Counted from the stretch's first letter, positions 9,020 to 18,405 are shown. The stretch: DNA of 57,635 nt from CAZFMJ01 sp964520045 (GCA_964520045.1 CAZFMJ010000008.1:1-57635); one strand, 5' to 3'. Translations and numbers: made by a program. Notes: generated by a model not told the origin, from the sequence alone.

Positions 9020-9075
9020 CAGTTATTTTCTTTCCAGTTAAACGAAGCAAGAACTTCCCGGATAATCTTAACCAT
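9019..9075 (-). CDS. Possible 18-residue leader or small ORF
   Basis: An ATG at 9075 opens an 18-codon frame (MVKIIREVLASFNWKENN) whose TGA overlaps the methyltransferase ATG as TGATG. GGGAG lies seven bases before the start. It could couple translation across an otherwise 86-base gap in the operon, or be chance. No homology is recognised. Confidence 0.25.
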   Translation of the reverse strand: MVKIIREVLASFNWKENN

Positions 9076-9105
9076 AGACCATCTCCCGGCAGAAAACAGG
9101 CCACG

Positions 9106-10461
9106 TCAGGCATGCGGCGGCGCGGCCGGAGAAGATTTTCCCTCCCGCCCCGGAACGGCGAGACCGGCTGTTATTGAAAGAACTATCCAAAAAACTCTCT
9201 CTTTTAGAAAATCATTCGTAAAAACCCAACAACAAACGGCAATCAGTCCCATGAGGAACGGGAATGCCCTAGAAGCAAAACCTTCCTTCAGCCCCATAAT
9301 TATGATTCGGGCTATCAATAGAAACAAAAAAAGGGCCGGCAACAAACCTACTTCTACGGCATAATATAGGTAGGAGTTATGCGGATTTATATTTTGATTT
9401 AAATCAATAATTCCATTTGACGATTTTGCCAGCGCAAGATAGGCCTGCTGGTATATAATGGGAAACTGATTAAGACCTATGCCCCAGACCGGCGCGCTTC
9501 TTATCCCCCTAAGCGCCACACCCCAAGCCCGCGCGCGAGTATTTGCGGACGCGTCATGCGCCACCGTATTCTTTGGGGCGGACATGACCTGAACGAAAAA
9601 CATTATTTTCTCCTTCTTCTTGTAAACTTCGGGCCTCAGAAATACGCCAAAAATAGTTATAAAAACCATGCCTGAAATCAATGCTTTTACAAAATTTTTT
9701 TTGGGGCTCTTCGACACATACAGCGCTATCAAAACACAACCCGCCGCCAGAATACACCCCACCCATGCCGCACGGGAAAGCGTATAAAATAGCCCGACTG
9801 CGCCAAGGCCGATGGCGCATAGCTCCGCAATATCACGAAAACGGAATACTTTACCAACCGTAGAAAGAGAGTATCTTGCAAGTTCCACCGTTAAAAACCA
9901 CGCCATTACACCTCCGGCCAGTGTTGAAGAGTTGGAGAAACCCCACCCCTGCAGCCCCCGGCCAAGTCCGGATTGTCCCAGAAAACCGGAAACGTAAAAG
10001 AGGCCGGCGAAATTGACCTGCAGTAAAATAAGAACGGCTGAAGAAATAAGATAAAAATTCATCCATGCATGGAGCAGGTCAAGATTTAAGTGCCGGACGG
10101 TGAATCTGATAAACACAAAACACAGGAATGAAAAAATATATGCCTGAAAACCGCTGATTGAAAACTTGTCGAAATGGACGAATAACGACGAAATAAGAAA
10201 AAAAACCAGCATCAGAAGCAAGAACGGCAATTCATCAGAAAACATTATTTTAAAAGACGGTTTTTGAGCCAACATCCGCAGCCCAACCAGCGCAAGCCCC
10301 AGAACAAGCAAAGGCGTATGCAGACTGACCGGGGATGTCCACGGCTTATATGGAACGAGAAAGTAAGCCACCATGTAAACAAGAAACATTCCGGAAAGGA
10401 AAAGATCGGCCTTTGAATTCCTGTCCCGACCCAAAAAATCAGCCAATATCTTTTTTATCAT
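9106..10461 (-). CDS. O-antigen ligase/polymerase family membrane protein
   Basis: A 451-residue polytopic protein with about ten to twelve hydrophobic helices and one large periplasmic loop near residues 290-360. That loop contains ALRGIRSAPVWGIGLNQFP and the conserved PHNSYLYYAVEVGLL, the Wzy_C/WaaL signature. It acts at the periplasmic face, either polymerising repeat units on undecaprenyl diphosphate or transferring glycan to an acceptor; the family cannot be split by motif alone. A second member is encoded at 31673-32956. ATG at 10461 starts a basic N-terminus (MIKKIL); an in-frame ATG at 10518 lies in the candidate promoter. Confidence 0.85.
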   Translation of the reverse strand: MIKKILADFLGRDRNSKADLFLSGMFLVYMVAYFLVPYKPWTSPVSLHTPLLVLGLALVGLRMLAQKPSFKIMFSDELPFLLLMLVFFLISSLFVHFDKFSISGFQAYIFSFLCFVFIRFTVRHLNLDLLHAWMNFYLISSAVLILLQVNFAGLFYVSGFLGQSGLGRGLQGWGFSNSSTLAGGVMAWFLTVELARYSLSTVGKVFRFRDIAELCAIGLGAVGLFYTLSRAAWVGCILAAGCVLIALYVSKSPKKNFVKALISGMVFITIFGVFLRPEVYKKKEKIMFFVQVMSAPKNTVAHDASANTRARAWGVALRGIRSAPVWGIGLNQFPIIYQQAYLALAKSSNGIIDLNQNINPHNSYLYYAVEVGLLPALFLFLLIARIIIMGLKEGFASRAFPFLMGLIAVCCWVFTNDFLKERVFWIVLSITAGLAVPGREGKSSPAAPPHA

Positions 10462-10516
10462 AACCGTTCTATTGCGCAGGGGTAAACCCTCTGCATATCC
10501 TACACCCAATACCCAC

Positions 10517-10554
10517 ATTATATAATACTTTCCCTGCCGGTACCATCAGGGAAA
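10517..10554 (-). promoter_or_regulatory. Candidate internal promoter beside an inverted repeat
   Basis: In the 133-base gap of the operon, TATAAT (minus strand, 10522-10517) lies about 55 bases before the ligase start. Just upstream, TTTCCCTG (10529-10536) and CAGGGAAA (10547-10554) form a perfect 8-base inverted repeat with a 10-base centre that holds GGTACC, overlapping where a -35 box would be. The -35 match itself is poor. This may be an operator-controlled internal start or a hairpin. Confidence 0.35.
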
Positions 10555-10594
10555 GGCGGGAAAACGGATAAAGACGCCTTACTGAAACATACCA

Positions 10595-11632
10595 TCAGCC
10601 GTCCCTGAACTTAATTTTCCAAAGCAGCTTCCTTGTTGTTCTGTTCATCGGCAAAAATAAGCACAAAAACACAAAATATCCGAAAACAAGCACTCTGTAA
10701 TGATTAAAACTACTGATAGCATGCCGGATAAGTCCCGGTTGAAAAACACCGGACAAAAGAGAACCCGCCTCTTTTCTTTTACCGGACAGCAACAGATTAA
10801 AAGCCCTGTTTATATTGTCTCTTAATACCATCAGCTCGTAATTCTTACGTTCCTCCGCGCCAATAAAACCAGCCGCGAAGCCTTTTATATAATCGTCAAA
10901 AAGGCGGACCATGTCATGAGGACCGGTTTTCCCGCGGGCCAGATGATAGCTGAAACTGCTGGGGCTGATCCGGTATTTCAACAAAGGCTTGTCTATAATA
11001 CCGATCGGACCGCGCTGAAGTATCCTCAACCAAACATCGCCATCGGCCGCGCTGGCATACCGCGTCTCATTTAATTCCTTTATATAATCCCTGTACACCG
11101 TTGTTCTGGCCATGGCGCCCGGGCAAAAGAGGAAATTCCCGTATTTAAGCATTACCCTGAACACTTCCGGAAAAACATACAGCGGCCCTGCGGGGCGCCG
11201 CAGTTCGGCCGGAAGCCTGTATATCCTTCCCTGCTGTCCGCCTGCATCTATGCTTTCCGCCATCACAAAAACAGCTTCGGCCCCGTGGTATTTTTCGAGG
11301 AATGCAACCTGTTCCATGATTATCGATGGGGTATAAATATCGTCCGAATGGAAAATGGCGGTATATTCACCGCAGGCAAGCTGAAGACACTTCGTAAAAT
11401 TGCCCGCGCCCCCTACATTCACGGCATGCCTGATAATCTCTATACGGCTGTCCTTTCCGGCATATGCCCGAGATATCCCGAGCGTGTTGTCCGTGGAAGC
11501 GTTATCGACAATAAAGACTTTAAGATTGCGGTATGTCTGATTTATGATCGAGTCAAGAGTCCCGGGAAGCGTTCGGCCGGAATTGTATGTTGGGACACAA
11601 ACGCAGACTAAAGGTCCCGCTCCTTTCGTCAT
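10595..11632 (-). CDS. Glycosyltransferase family 2
   Basis: A 345-residue GT-A inverting transferase, cytoplasmic face. Its N-terminus has VCVCVPTYNSGRTLPGTLDS and VFIVDNASTDNTL, and FHSDDIYTP supplies the metal-binding DD (DXD) motif; ADGDVWLRILQRG matches the acceptor-side ED-type region. The C-terminus is hydrophobic (VLVFGYFVFLCLFLP), suggesting membrane association. ATG at 11632 overlaps the flippase stop as ATGA; longer in-frame starts would run into the flippase gene. Sugar specificity is unknown. Confidence 0.87.
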   Translation of the reverse strand: MTKGAGPLVCVCVPTYNSGRTLPGTLDSIINQTYRNLKVFIVDNASTDNTLGISRAYAGKDSRIEIIRHAVNVGGAGNFTKCLQLACGEYTAIFHSDDIYTPSIIMEQVAFLEKYHGAEAVFVMAESIDAGGQQGRIYRLPAELRRPAGPLYVFPEVFRVMLKYGNFLFCPGAMARTTVYRDYIKELNETRYASAADGDVWLRILQRGPIGIIDKPLLKYRISPSSFSYHLARGKTGPHDMVRLFDDYIKGFAAGFIGAEERKNYELMVLRDNINRAFNLLLSGKRKEAGSLLSGVFQPGLIRHAISSFNHYRVLVFGYFVFLCLFLPMNRTTRKLLWKIKFRDG

Positions 11633-13134
11633 AGAAGCGCGCCTTCTCCGGGCCGCAGGGCCGCATGGGATTCCATGTTTTTCCAGCCTCCGCCCACCGC
11701 CGCAGCTTTTGTCCATCTGAAAACCACCCAATACTGCAAAAAAATGAAATAAAGTCCCGCAACGGCCAGTATCGTGAAGGACAATGCCGGCGAATTGAAT
11801 TTTCTGAGGAACAGGAAAAAACACAGCGGAAGCGAATATACCCCCGTCCTGATCAGGAGTTTCCTGTTCAGAGCAAACCGTATTGCGTGCGCCGTCTCCC
11901 AACGCATGACCAAAAGCGTCGCCACCCCCCCAAAAACCATAGCCAAAGGAATCAGGTTTTCCTTAAAAAGCGACAAACTGGCCGCATATACGCCCCCGCA
12001 GGTTATTAAGCCGCCGGCAACATATGGCTTAATGAGCATCTTAGTGCGCATCTCAGCGTGAGCAGCGGAAGAAATAATATTCGCCGCCATTCTAAAAAAC
12101 TCTATAAGAGCGCCAAAAGCCACGAATTTGGCCGCATCGCGGAACTTAGGAGCCACGATAAGCCCGGTAAGCTGCGAAGCAAGTGAAACTGTAAAAAAAA
12201 GCAATATGACATAGACCGGCAGAGTTTTCTCCGAAAGTTCCGCTAGCGCATTCTTGCGCTCTTCAGGCCCCCCTGAACTTATTTGCTTATAAAAGGCCGG
12301 GAAATATATCTGCTGGACCAATGATTCAGCCACCGCGGCAAGACTAGCTGCAATGCCCAGTCCCACAGCCAGATACCCAAGAAATTCAGCGCCGGCCTTC
12401 ATCTCTACTATGAGACGGTATCCTTGATTCTGCAACCACATAAAAAGCGTCGCCCCGGCTAAGGGAAGGGCGAAAGCCGCCACGTCCCTCACCGCCTCTT
12501 TATTAATACTTCCTAACTGAAACTTGATGAACCCGCTAAAGTTCTCTTTTGTGTTTTTACAAAGCGAGCACGCCGCGGCGAGACTGATCAAAAACATGGC
12601 AATTATCTGGCCGGAAAGCCATGAAAAGGCAGTAGCGGATATTTTTATTGAAACCAGCAAAGAAAGAAGCAGTCCTATCCCGATGGTGAGAACAGAAAAA
12701 ACCACGAACGGGATACGGTACCCCAGCATATTAAGCGCCGGAACCAATGTCATATTCCAAGTGTTGAAATAAAGATACGCCGACACCGTAAGCGCGAAAG
12801 ACAGGCCGGGCAAATCCGAACCGGCGCCCGAAATTTTTTTAACAACAAGGGTTATTGGAACTGCCGCGGCGGAGATCAAAAAAACATAGATATTAAAACC
12901 AGAAAAATGCGGCATTATGATTCCGCCTGCCTGCCATGCATGCAGTCTTCTGTTTATATACATGCCTACGGGATTTATAAAGAAAAAGGCAAAACCCGTA
13001 ACAAACGAAAGGATCAAAAACATGCTCCCGGCCTGCGCCGGAGAAAGGACTGCGGTCATAATGCGCAGCGCCGCGACGCCGAGCAAGGCTTGGAAGAAAC
13101 GCCCGATAATTATAACAGCGGCATCTTTATCCAT
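11629..13134 (-). CDS. Polysaccharide flippase (Wzx/MOP superfamily)
   Basis: A 501-residue polytopic protein with about twelve to fourteen hydrophobic segments spread over its whole length, matching Wzx-type lipid-linked oligosaccharide flippases that move undecaprenyl-diphosphate repeat units across the inner membrane. The N-terminus (RFFQALLGVAALRIMTAVLS) matches the first helix of the PST family. It overlaps the GT10 gene by 8 bases upstream and GT2 by 4 downstream. With an initiating transferase and ligase/polymerase also present, the locus looks like a Wzx/Wzy-dependent pathway. Confidence 0.85.
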   Translation of the reverse strand: MDKDAAVIIIGRFFQALLGVAALRIMTAVLSPAQAGSMFLILSFVTGFAFFFINPVGMYINRRLHAWQAGGIIMPHFSGFNIYVFLISAAAVPITLVVKKISGAGSDLPGLSFALTVSAYLYFNTWNMTLVPALNMLGYRIPFVVFSVLTIGIGLLLSLLVSIKISATAFSWLSGQIIAMFLISLAAACSLCKNTKENFSGFIKFQLGSINKEAVRDVAAFALPLAGATLFMWLQNQGYRLIVEMKAGAEFLGYLAVGLGIAASLAAVAESLVQQIYFPAFYKQISSGGPEERKNALAELSEKTLPVYVILLFFTVSLASQLTGLIVAPKFRDAAKFVAFGALIEFFRMAANIISSAAHAEMRTKMLIKPYVAGGLITCGGVYAASLSLFKENLIPLAMVFGGVATLLVMRWETAHAIRFALNRKLLIRTGVYSLPLCFFLFLRKFNSPALSFTILAVAGLYFIFLQYWVVFRWTKAAAVGGGWKNMESHAALRPGEGALL

Positions 13135-14158
13135 TTATCGCCTCTCCGGCAATGGTCTCGCCGAAATATCGGTCACTGAACTGATATGGCCGATCTCCTG
13201 AAACAAAAACCCGGATCGCATCCATCTTAGCCAAAATTTCCGCGGCGCTCATGTTTTTCAAAAAGTCGTAAAGAGCATTATGGGTGGAAAATTTTCTTCT
13301 GTCCACGAAACATTCCGCGGGGACATACTTCTCAATATCCGGAGCACCCCAATAGACCGGGATGCACCCCGCGAAGAAACAATCGAATATTTTTTCTGTT
13401 ATATAACCCGGGATATCCCGGGCATTTTCATAACAGATGCAGAACTTATATTTTTCCAGCGCAGGCCGTTTGCTTGCCACCGGGCCTTTATAGGATGGGA
13501 ATTTAGGCGCAAAAAACTTTTTAAGCGGTCTAAACCTATTGAGCGCTCTTACTATTCTGGGTCCGGTGAAAACATATTCATCCCACCCCCGCCCGTATAG
13601 ATCAAAATCTTCTCGGTTATTCTGTTCAAACCAGCGTATGGTCTCCTCCCGTTTTGAATAGAGCGCCAAGGGGTGATCAAGCTTCCTCTGCATCGCTATG
13701 AGGGTGCAAAGTTTTTCTTTTTTTAAAAAACTGTCCGAAATATTTTCCGGGAATAAATTTGAAAAATTAATCTTAAAATACTTCTTTCTGTCCACCCACT
13801 CCTCATTCCAGGTGAAAACACGCTCAAATTGTCTATGCAGTTCCATGTCCCAGTTCCGTGGAATAACGATCCCGCACTCCTGGATAACCACCCATTTTCG
13901 CGTTTTGGACGACCATCTGCCCAGTATCCTGTCCGCTGATTCCGCGGGGATATCAAGAAACAATGTTACGTCCGGCGCGGTTCCATCCGCCAGATACACA
14001 TCCTGCGTATGACACTGCCAACCTCCGGCATAAAGCCGTTCTTTTAAAGACCGCCAGGGAGCCAGGCAATTATCCCGATTCAAAGGACCGTCATGGTCAA
14101 AGATAGCGTCTTTGGCGTAGAGCCCGCTTACCCAGAGCGCCAGTTTTCCTAACCCCAT
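13127..14158 (-). CDS. Glycosyltransferase family 10 (fucosyltransferase-like)
   Basis: A 343-residue GT-B protein. The C-terminal half carries the GT10 signature: KYKFCICYENARDIPGYITE, then KIFDCFFAGCIPVYWGAPDI and the Phe-Val-Asp-Arg-Arg-Lys-Phe stretch, which bind the GDP-sugar donor in alpha-1,3/1,4-fucosyltransferases. The N-terminal acceptor domain is divergent, as usual. A GDP-fucose-synthase-like gene and a ColD-like dehydratase lie 1-3 kb upstream in the same operon, so the donor may be GDP-fucose or a related GDP-6-deoxyhexose such as colitose (inference). It overlaps the genes on both sides. Confidence 0.85.
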   Translation of the reverse strand: MGLGKLALWVSGLYAKDAIFDHDGPLNRDNCLAPWRSLKERLYAGGWQCHTQDVYLADGTAPDVTLFLDIPAESADRILGRWSSKTRKWVVIQECGIVIPRNWDMELHRQFERVFTWNEEWVDRKKYFKINFSNLFPENISDSFLKKEKLCTLIAMQRKLDHPLALYSKREETIRWFEQNNREDFDLYGRGWDEYVFTGPRIVRALNRFRPLKKFFAPKFPSYKGPVASKRPALEKYKFCICYENARDIPGYITEKIFDCFFAGCIPVYWGAPDIEKYVPAECFVDRRKFSTHNALYDFLKNMSAAEILAKMDAIRVFVSGDRPYQFSDRYFGETIAGEAING

Positions 14159-15159
14159 ATGGCTCCCAATAGCGCTTCCAGGCGGCTGAGATAGGTATGT
14201 TCCTTTTGCGCCCGCGCATGGCCTGCCCTCAAAATATTAAGACGTTCGGCTTCATTTTCAAGATAATAGCGTATTTGCTGGACGCATTCTTCCGGAGAAG
14301 AAAAAACCGCAACTTCTTCCCCTATTTTTAAATATTTTTCAAGCCCCGCCGCGTAATTAGTGAGCTGAAAACCGCCGGCCAGCGGTATTTCAAAGTTCCG
14401 GGCCTTTATCTGTTCCGCCCTTTTAGGCGAACGTATATAATTCATTCCGGAGCGAAAACTGCTGAATATAAACCGCATATCGTGGCTAACGCTGTTTGAA
14501 AGATTGAGATTGATTCTGGTTTTATAAAAAATCCTGTCCATTTCTTTAAAGGAAACTTTGCCCGCCGGCCAACCCGCCCCGAAACAGTATATTTTGATTC
14601 CCGCTTTCGACAGCTGTTCGATATACCAGACGCGAAATCCGTTATAGCCTCCCACAAAAGAAACATCATAATCGTAAGAGTCCGGAGGCGCGGAGCCAAG
14701 ATTGTCATTATTAAGCTGCGCGGCCCACTGGGTAACTATCGGCGTAATGCCTAACTTTTTATATTTAGAGACACTGAAGGGATCCGTAGTTCCTACATGT
14801 GAAAAGTGCGGCGCCATTTTTGCGGCGTAACTTTCGAAACGCCATGTATCATCCCCGAACCAGGCAAATGTAGGCCAGCGTTTCTTGAGAAAATCAAGGG
14901 TTTCCGGAAGGAACTGGTCCAGATACGGCACAAAGAATATAAGATCGGGATTGTAGGATTCAGCTTTTTCGATCAGTATTTCCTGAAGTTTGGGAATATC
15001 GTGAATATACGGATCATACCATAAAGGCTCGACATCGGAAACCAGCGCCGCCAGGTTCTTGTAAAAATACTCCTTATCGCCGGACGCGCCCCGTTTTGGG
15101 TCGCAATAATCCCACTCCATGAAAACAGTCAATATTTTTTTATTTAGTTTCACGATCAT
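14149..15159 (-). CDS. CgeB-type glycosyltransferase
   Basis: A 336-residue protein resembling the CgeB / Glyco_trans_1_2 family. The N-terminal half has WFGDDTWRFESYA and HVGTTDPFSVSKYKKLG; the middle has VSFVGGYNGFRVWYIEQLSK. The C-terminal half has ARNFEIPLAGGFQLTNYAAG and FSSPEECVQQIRYYLENEAE, the usual donor-side signature. It probably adds one sugar to a repeat unit at the cytoplasmic face; donor unknown. It overlaps GT10 by 10 bases and lies 13 bases after the ColD-like gene. Confidence 0.8.
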   Translation of the reverse strand: MIVKLNKKILTVFMEWDYCDPKRGASGDKEYFYKNLAALVSDVEPLWYDPYIHDIPKLQEILIEKAESYNPDLIFFVPYLDQFLPETLDFLKKRWPTFAWFGDDTWRFESYAAKMAPHFSHVGTTDPFSVSKYKKLGITPIVTQWAAQLNNDNLGSAPPDSYDYDVSFVGGYNGFRVWYIEQLSKAGIKIYCFGAGWPAGKVSFKEMDRIFYKTRINLNLSNSVSHDMRFIFSSFRSGMNYIRSPKRAEQIKARNFEIPLAGGFQLTNYAAGLEKYLKIGEEVAVFSSPEECVQQIRYYLENEAERLNILRAGHARAQKEHTYLSRLEALLGAIWG

Positions 15160-15172
15160 GCCATAGGCTGAA

Positions 15173-16348
15173 CTAATACTTCCGCAGACAACTCTTAAGC
15201 ATATCTATATCCGATTCCGTAAGCTCCGGGTAATTTCCGAAGTAAAAACCGCACTCATGAAGAAATTCAACGCCTTTTAGAGGATAGGTTTCCGGCACAT
15301 ATTTTAAATAAAACGGCTGTGTCTGCATGTTTCCCGCTATGACAGGACGTATCTCAACGCCGTCTCCGGAAAACTGCTCTATATACCGCGTGCGCAGTTC
15401 TTTGGTTTTGCATATTACGGGGAACGCGAAATTAGAAAGAAAGGAAAGATGGTTTCTTTTTACCGGGAGGAGGTCTGTATTATTTATGACCTCCTCTTCC
15501 AAAATCAGATAATTCTTTTGGCGGATCTCGCAATTTTCATTCAGGTATTTAAGCTGGGTCAGGCCCAAAAAGCCGGTTATCTCCGTGGGTCTGAGATTAA
15601 ACCCCAAATCATAGAAAGTATACTTGGCTTCAAACTCGCTTTTGACGCCGTGTTTTTCCCTTAAGCGGCGCTGGGCGGCAAAATTAAGGTTCCGGTCCCA
15701 GCCGTTGGCCCGGACCATGCGCAGCATTTCGTCTAATTCATCGTCATCGGTACAAACACAGCCGCCCTCTATGGTGGACATATGGTGGGCGACAAAGAAG
15801 GAGAACGTGGCCGCCAAACCAAAATTACCCGTCTTGCCTTCCGGAAGAGCGGTGCAAAGCGACTCGCAGTTATCCTCTATGAGAATGATATTGTTCTTTT
15901 TACACACATCCCTTATCGCGTTCAGGTCTCCGGCAAAGCCAAGAGCATTGGTGATAAAAAAAGCATCCATTTTAACCTGTCTGAGTGTATCCGAAAGGTT
16001 GGAAGCCATGCAGTTCAAAGTCTGGGGATCGCAATCCACCGGCACGGGTTTCATGCCAAGCTGGATCATGGGCATAATGTTGGTGGACCATGTGAGCGCA
16101 GAAAAGCCCACTTTACTTTCGTTCTTCAGACGACCCGTGTTTTTAAGGGCCTGAAATAGCGCCAGATTGGCGCTGCCGCCGCTATTGAAAAGGATACAAT
16201 GCCGCCGGCCCTGCGCCCTGGCAAAAGCCTTTTCAAACTCCATACATTTTTCGCCCATACTGAGAATCTTGGCCTTAAGTATAAAATCCACCAGTTCTTT
16301 TTTTGTTTCATACTCATTTAAAAAAGTGTTTTTCATCAACGGTATCAT
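15173..16348 (-). CDS. ColD-like PLP-dependent 3-dehydratase (DegT/AHBA fold)
   Basis: A 391-residue DegT/DnrJ/EryC1/StrS-fold enzyme. Where true aminotransferases have the PLP lysine, this protein has His188 in SFFVAHHMSTIEGG. That exchange marks the dehydratases ColD (GDP-4-keto-6-deoxymannose 3-dehydratase, about 388 residues) and RfbH/E1. It lacks the Cys cluster of RfbH, and its length fits ColD. The neighbouring GDP-fucose-synthase-like gene would match ColC, so GDP-colitose or a similar 3,6-dideoxyhexose is the likely product. GGAGG seven bases before the ATG at 16348 decides the start, and TAATG overlaps it with the upstream gene. The substrate is inferred. Confidence 0.8.
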   Translation of the reverse strand: MIPLMKNTFLNEYETKKELVDFILKAKILSMGEKCMEFEKAFARAQGRRHCILFNSGGSANLALFQALKNTGRLKNESKVGFSALTWSTNIMPMIQLGMKPVPVDCDPQTLNCMASNLSDTLRQVKMDAFFITNALGFAGDLNAIRDVCKKNNIILIEDNCESLCTALPEGKTGNFGLAATFSFFVAHHMSTIEGGCVCTDDDELDEMLRMVRANGWDRNLNFAAQRRLREKHGVKSEFEAKYTFYDLGFNLRPTEITGFLGLTQLKYLNENCEIRQKNYLILEEEVINNTDLLPVKRNHLSFLSNFAFPVICKTKELRTRYIEQFSGDGVEIRPVIAGNMQTQPFYLKYVPETYPLKGVEFLHECGFYFGNYPELTESDIDMLKSCLRKY

Positions 16349-17280
16349 TATTTGCCTCCATGGATTTTAAAAAATTCATAAGCGGCGGATATACCTTCTT
16401 TCAGGGTCGTTTTCGGCTTCCAGCCCCAGGATGACAGCCGGGACACGTCAATTAATTTTTGCTTCATGCCGGCTGGTTTGGACAGGTCATGAGTAAAGGC
16501 GCCCGCGTATTCCACAACTTCAGCCACGGTTTGGTAATAGTCGTTAACGCAATAGTCGCGGCCGATGCCGGCATTCATCATGTCCGGCATAGAGTCAAAC
16601 TCAGTTATAGCTTTGTGGATGCAGTCGCCTATGTCTCCAGCATACATAAATTCCCTGCGGGCAGTGCCGTCGCCCCAGATTTCGACTGTTTTTTCGCCGC
16701 TTAGTTTTGCCAGATGAAGTTTGCGTATGACGGCTGGAATCATGTGCGAATGTTCGGGAGAAAACTTATCCCAACGGCCGTAAAGGTTACAGGGGATAAG
16801 GGTTTTATAGCGGAATTCGGGAGCTTCTTTGGAGATATAGGAGCAAAACCTGGCTACGACGGTTTTTGCCAAAGCATAGCCTTCGTTGGTGGGTTCAAAC
16901 TCGCCGTGGAGCACCATTTCTTCTTTAAGGGGGTTGGGAGCGTTGCGCGGGTACATGCATGAACTGCCCAGATTTATAAGCTTTTTAACCCCGCAGTTGC
17001 GGGCCGCCCAAACTATATTGCGTCCCATATCCAGATTCTCAAGCAGAAAAGCTGCGGGATTGGCAATATTGGCTTGTATGCCTCCCACGCGGCCGGCGGC
17101 GTGAACAATAATGTCGGGTTTAATTTTTGCTATATACGCCCTGACGGCTTCATAATCAAAAAGGTTCAGCTCCGGTATGTCCGGCGCGAAAATCTCAAGC
17201 TTGGAAGCGGAAGGATGTTCCATTACATTGCGCCCTACCATTCCGGAACCGCCGGTTAAGATTATTTTCGTCATATTCAT
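16348..17280 (-). CDS. GDP-L-fucose synthase-like SDR (Fcl/ColC-type)
   Basis: A 310-residue extended SDR. It carries TGGSGMVGRNV for NAD(P) binding, then GSSCMYP with the catalytic Ser and the Cys specific to GDP-fucose synthase. NEGYALAK gives the YxxxK pair, and NLYGRWDKF and HMIPAVIRK complete the Fcl signature. The family does 3,5-epimerisation and 4-reduction of GDP-4-keto-6-deoxymannose; ColC, its relative, makes GDP-L-colitose after ColD. With the ColD-like gene directly downstream, ColC is at least as likely as Fcl. No gmd (GDP-mannose dehydratase) is in the window. The start at 17280 overlaps the upstream stop (ATGA). Confidence 0.85.
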   Translation of the reverse strand: MNMTKIILTGGSGMVGRNVMEHPSASKLEIFAPDIPELNLFDYEAVRAYIAKIKPDIIVHAAGRVGGIQANIANPAAFLLENLDMGRNIVWAARNCGVKKLINLGSSCMYPRNAPNPLKEEMVLHGEFEPTNEGYALAKTVVARFCSYISKEAPEFRYKTLIPCNLYGRWDKFSPEHSHMIPAVIRKLHLAKLSGEKTVEIWGDGTARREFMYAGDIGDCIHKAITEFDSMPDMMNAGIGRDYCVNDYYQTVAEVVEYAGAFTHDLSKPAGMKQKLIDVSRLSSWGWKPKTTLKEGISAAYEFFKIHGGK

Positions 17281-18392
17281 TTTTGTATCGTTTCTATCAG
17301 CGCCCTGCACACAAAGTCCACATCTTCCTCGTTGAGATCGGCCGCTGCGGGAAGAGATATCCCCCGCCTCCACGCTTTATCGGCTTCAGGGTTGGGGAAC
17401 CGCTCCTCAAAGGCCGGGAATTTGCTCATTCGGGGGAAGACCGGCCGCGCATGTATGTTCAACTCTCTAAATTTTCCTATGACTTTGTCCCTTTCCGTTT
17501 TGATCTTCTCCCCAAGAAGTATGGAAGGGTAACAGTAATTGCTCTTACACCCGGACTGCTCTTTTATTATCTTCAGGCCGTCTATATCTTTAAGCCTGCT
17601 GTAGTACCAGTCAAAGATCCTGCGCTTCATCGCCACAAGTTCGTCTATGCGTTCTACCTGGGCCAGCGCCATGGCCGCGGGAATATTGCCCATCGTGTAC
17701 TGATAGCCTACTATATCCGACCAGAAGACCGCTTTTGAATCCGTACGCCCCATTTCTGAAAGAAGTATGGCTTTTTTATAAAGCTGTTCGTCATTGGTCA
17801 CAAAAACGCCGCCTTCGCCGCTGACAGCTATCTTGGCGCCCTGGAAACTAAAACAAGCGCAGTCGCCAAAAGTACCTGTTTTGCGGCCTTTATACTCAGC
17901 TCCCATGGACGGCGCCGCATCCTCTATAACCTTAAGATTGTGCTCTTTGGCTATTGACATTATTTTATCCATCATAGCCGGATGTCCGAACATATGCACC
18001 AGCATTATGGCTTTTGTCTTGGGTGTTATGGCCCTTTTTATGGCCTCAGGATCTATGCACCATGTTTCGGGGTCTATATCAACAAAAACGGGCTTGGCGC
18101 CGGTATAGCTTATGGCATAGGCGGTTGCCACCCAGCTTAAATCGGGACAGATGACCTCGTCTCCTTCCTTTAAACTCAGCGAAGCGGCGGAAAGATGGAG
18201 AGCCAACGTACAGCAATGGGTGGGATGCACATATCTGACTCCCAGATAATCAGAAACTGCGGCGATGAGCTTCTGCACATGCATATGGAAAGTCTCATAC
18301 CAGCCGTTTTTGACCGCGTCTGCCACATAATCCATCTCTTTCTGTGTAATTGACGGGCCGGCAAAACTTATTTTTTTCCCGCTTCGCTTCAT
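17277..18392 (-). CDS. DegT/DnrJ/EryC1/StrS aminotransferase (perosamine-synthase-like)
   Basis: A 371-residue sugar aminotransferase. Unlike the neighbouring dehydratases it keeps the PLP lysine (SFQGAKIAVSGEGG). Other signatures are VHPTHCCTLALHLS, CPDLSWVATAYAISYTGA and VIEDAAPSMGAEYKG. Length and motifs best fit GDP-perosamine synthase or a similar 4-aminotransferase acting on a 4-keto-6-deoxyhexose. GGAGG five bases before the ATG at 18392 fixes the start; an in-frame ATG at 18626 would run far into the upstream gene. The acetyltransferase two genes upstream could acylate the new amino group. Confidence 0.87.
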   Translation of the reverse strand: MKRSGKKISFAGPSITQKEMDYVADAVKNGWYETFHMHVQKLIAAVSDYLGVRYVHPTHCCTLALHLSAASLSLKEGDEVICPDLSWVATAYAISYTGAKPVFVDIDPETWCIDPEAIKRAITPKTKAIMLVHMFGHPAMMDKIMSIAKEHNLKVIEDAAPSMGAEYKGRKTGTFGDCACFSFQGAKIAVSGEGGVFVTNDEQLYKKAILLSEMGRTDSKAVFWSDIVGYQYTMGNIPAAMALAQVERIDELVAMKRRIFDWYYSRLKDIDGLKIIKEQSGCKSNYCYPSILLGEKIKTERDKVIGKFRELNIHARPVFPRMSKFPAFEERFPNPEADKAWRRGISLPAAADLNEEDVDFVCRALIETIQK

Positions 18393-18405
18393 TTTTCCTC
18401 CGCTC

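Noticed and set aside
8844..9113. 89-codon minus-strand frame across the methyltransferase start
   Set aside because: Overlaps the methyltransferase in another frame and resembles no family; only the short 18-codon frame at 9075 has coupling geometry.
11632..11902. Longer GT2 start at 11902
   Set aside because: It would overlap the flippase gene by about 270 bases; the GT2 fold starts right after the ATG at 11632.
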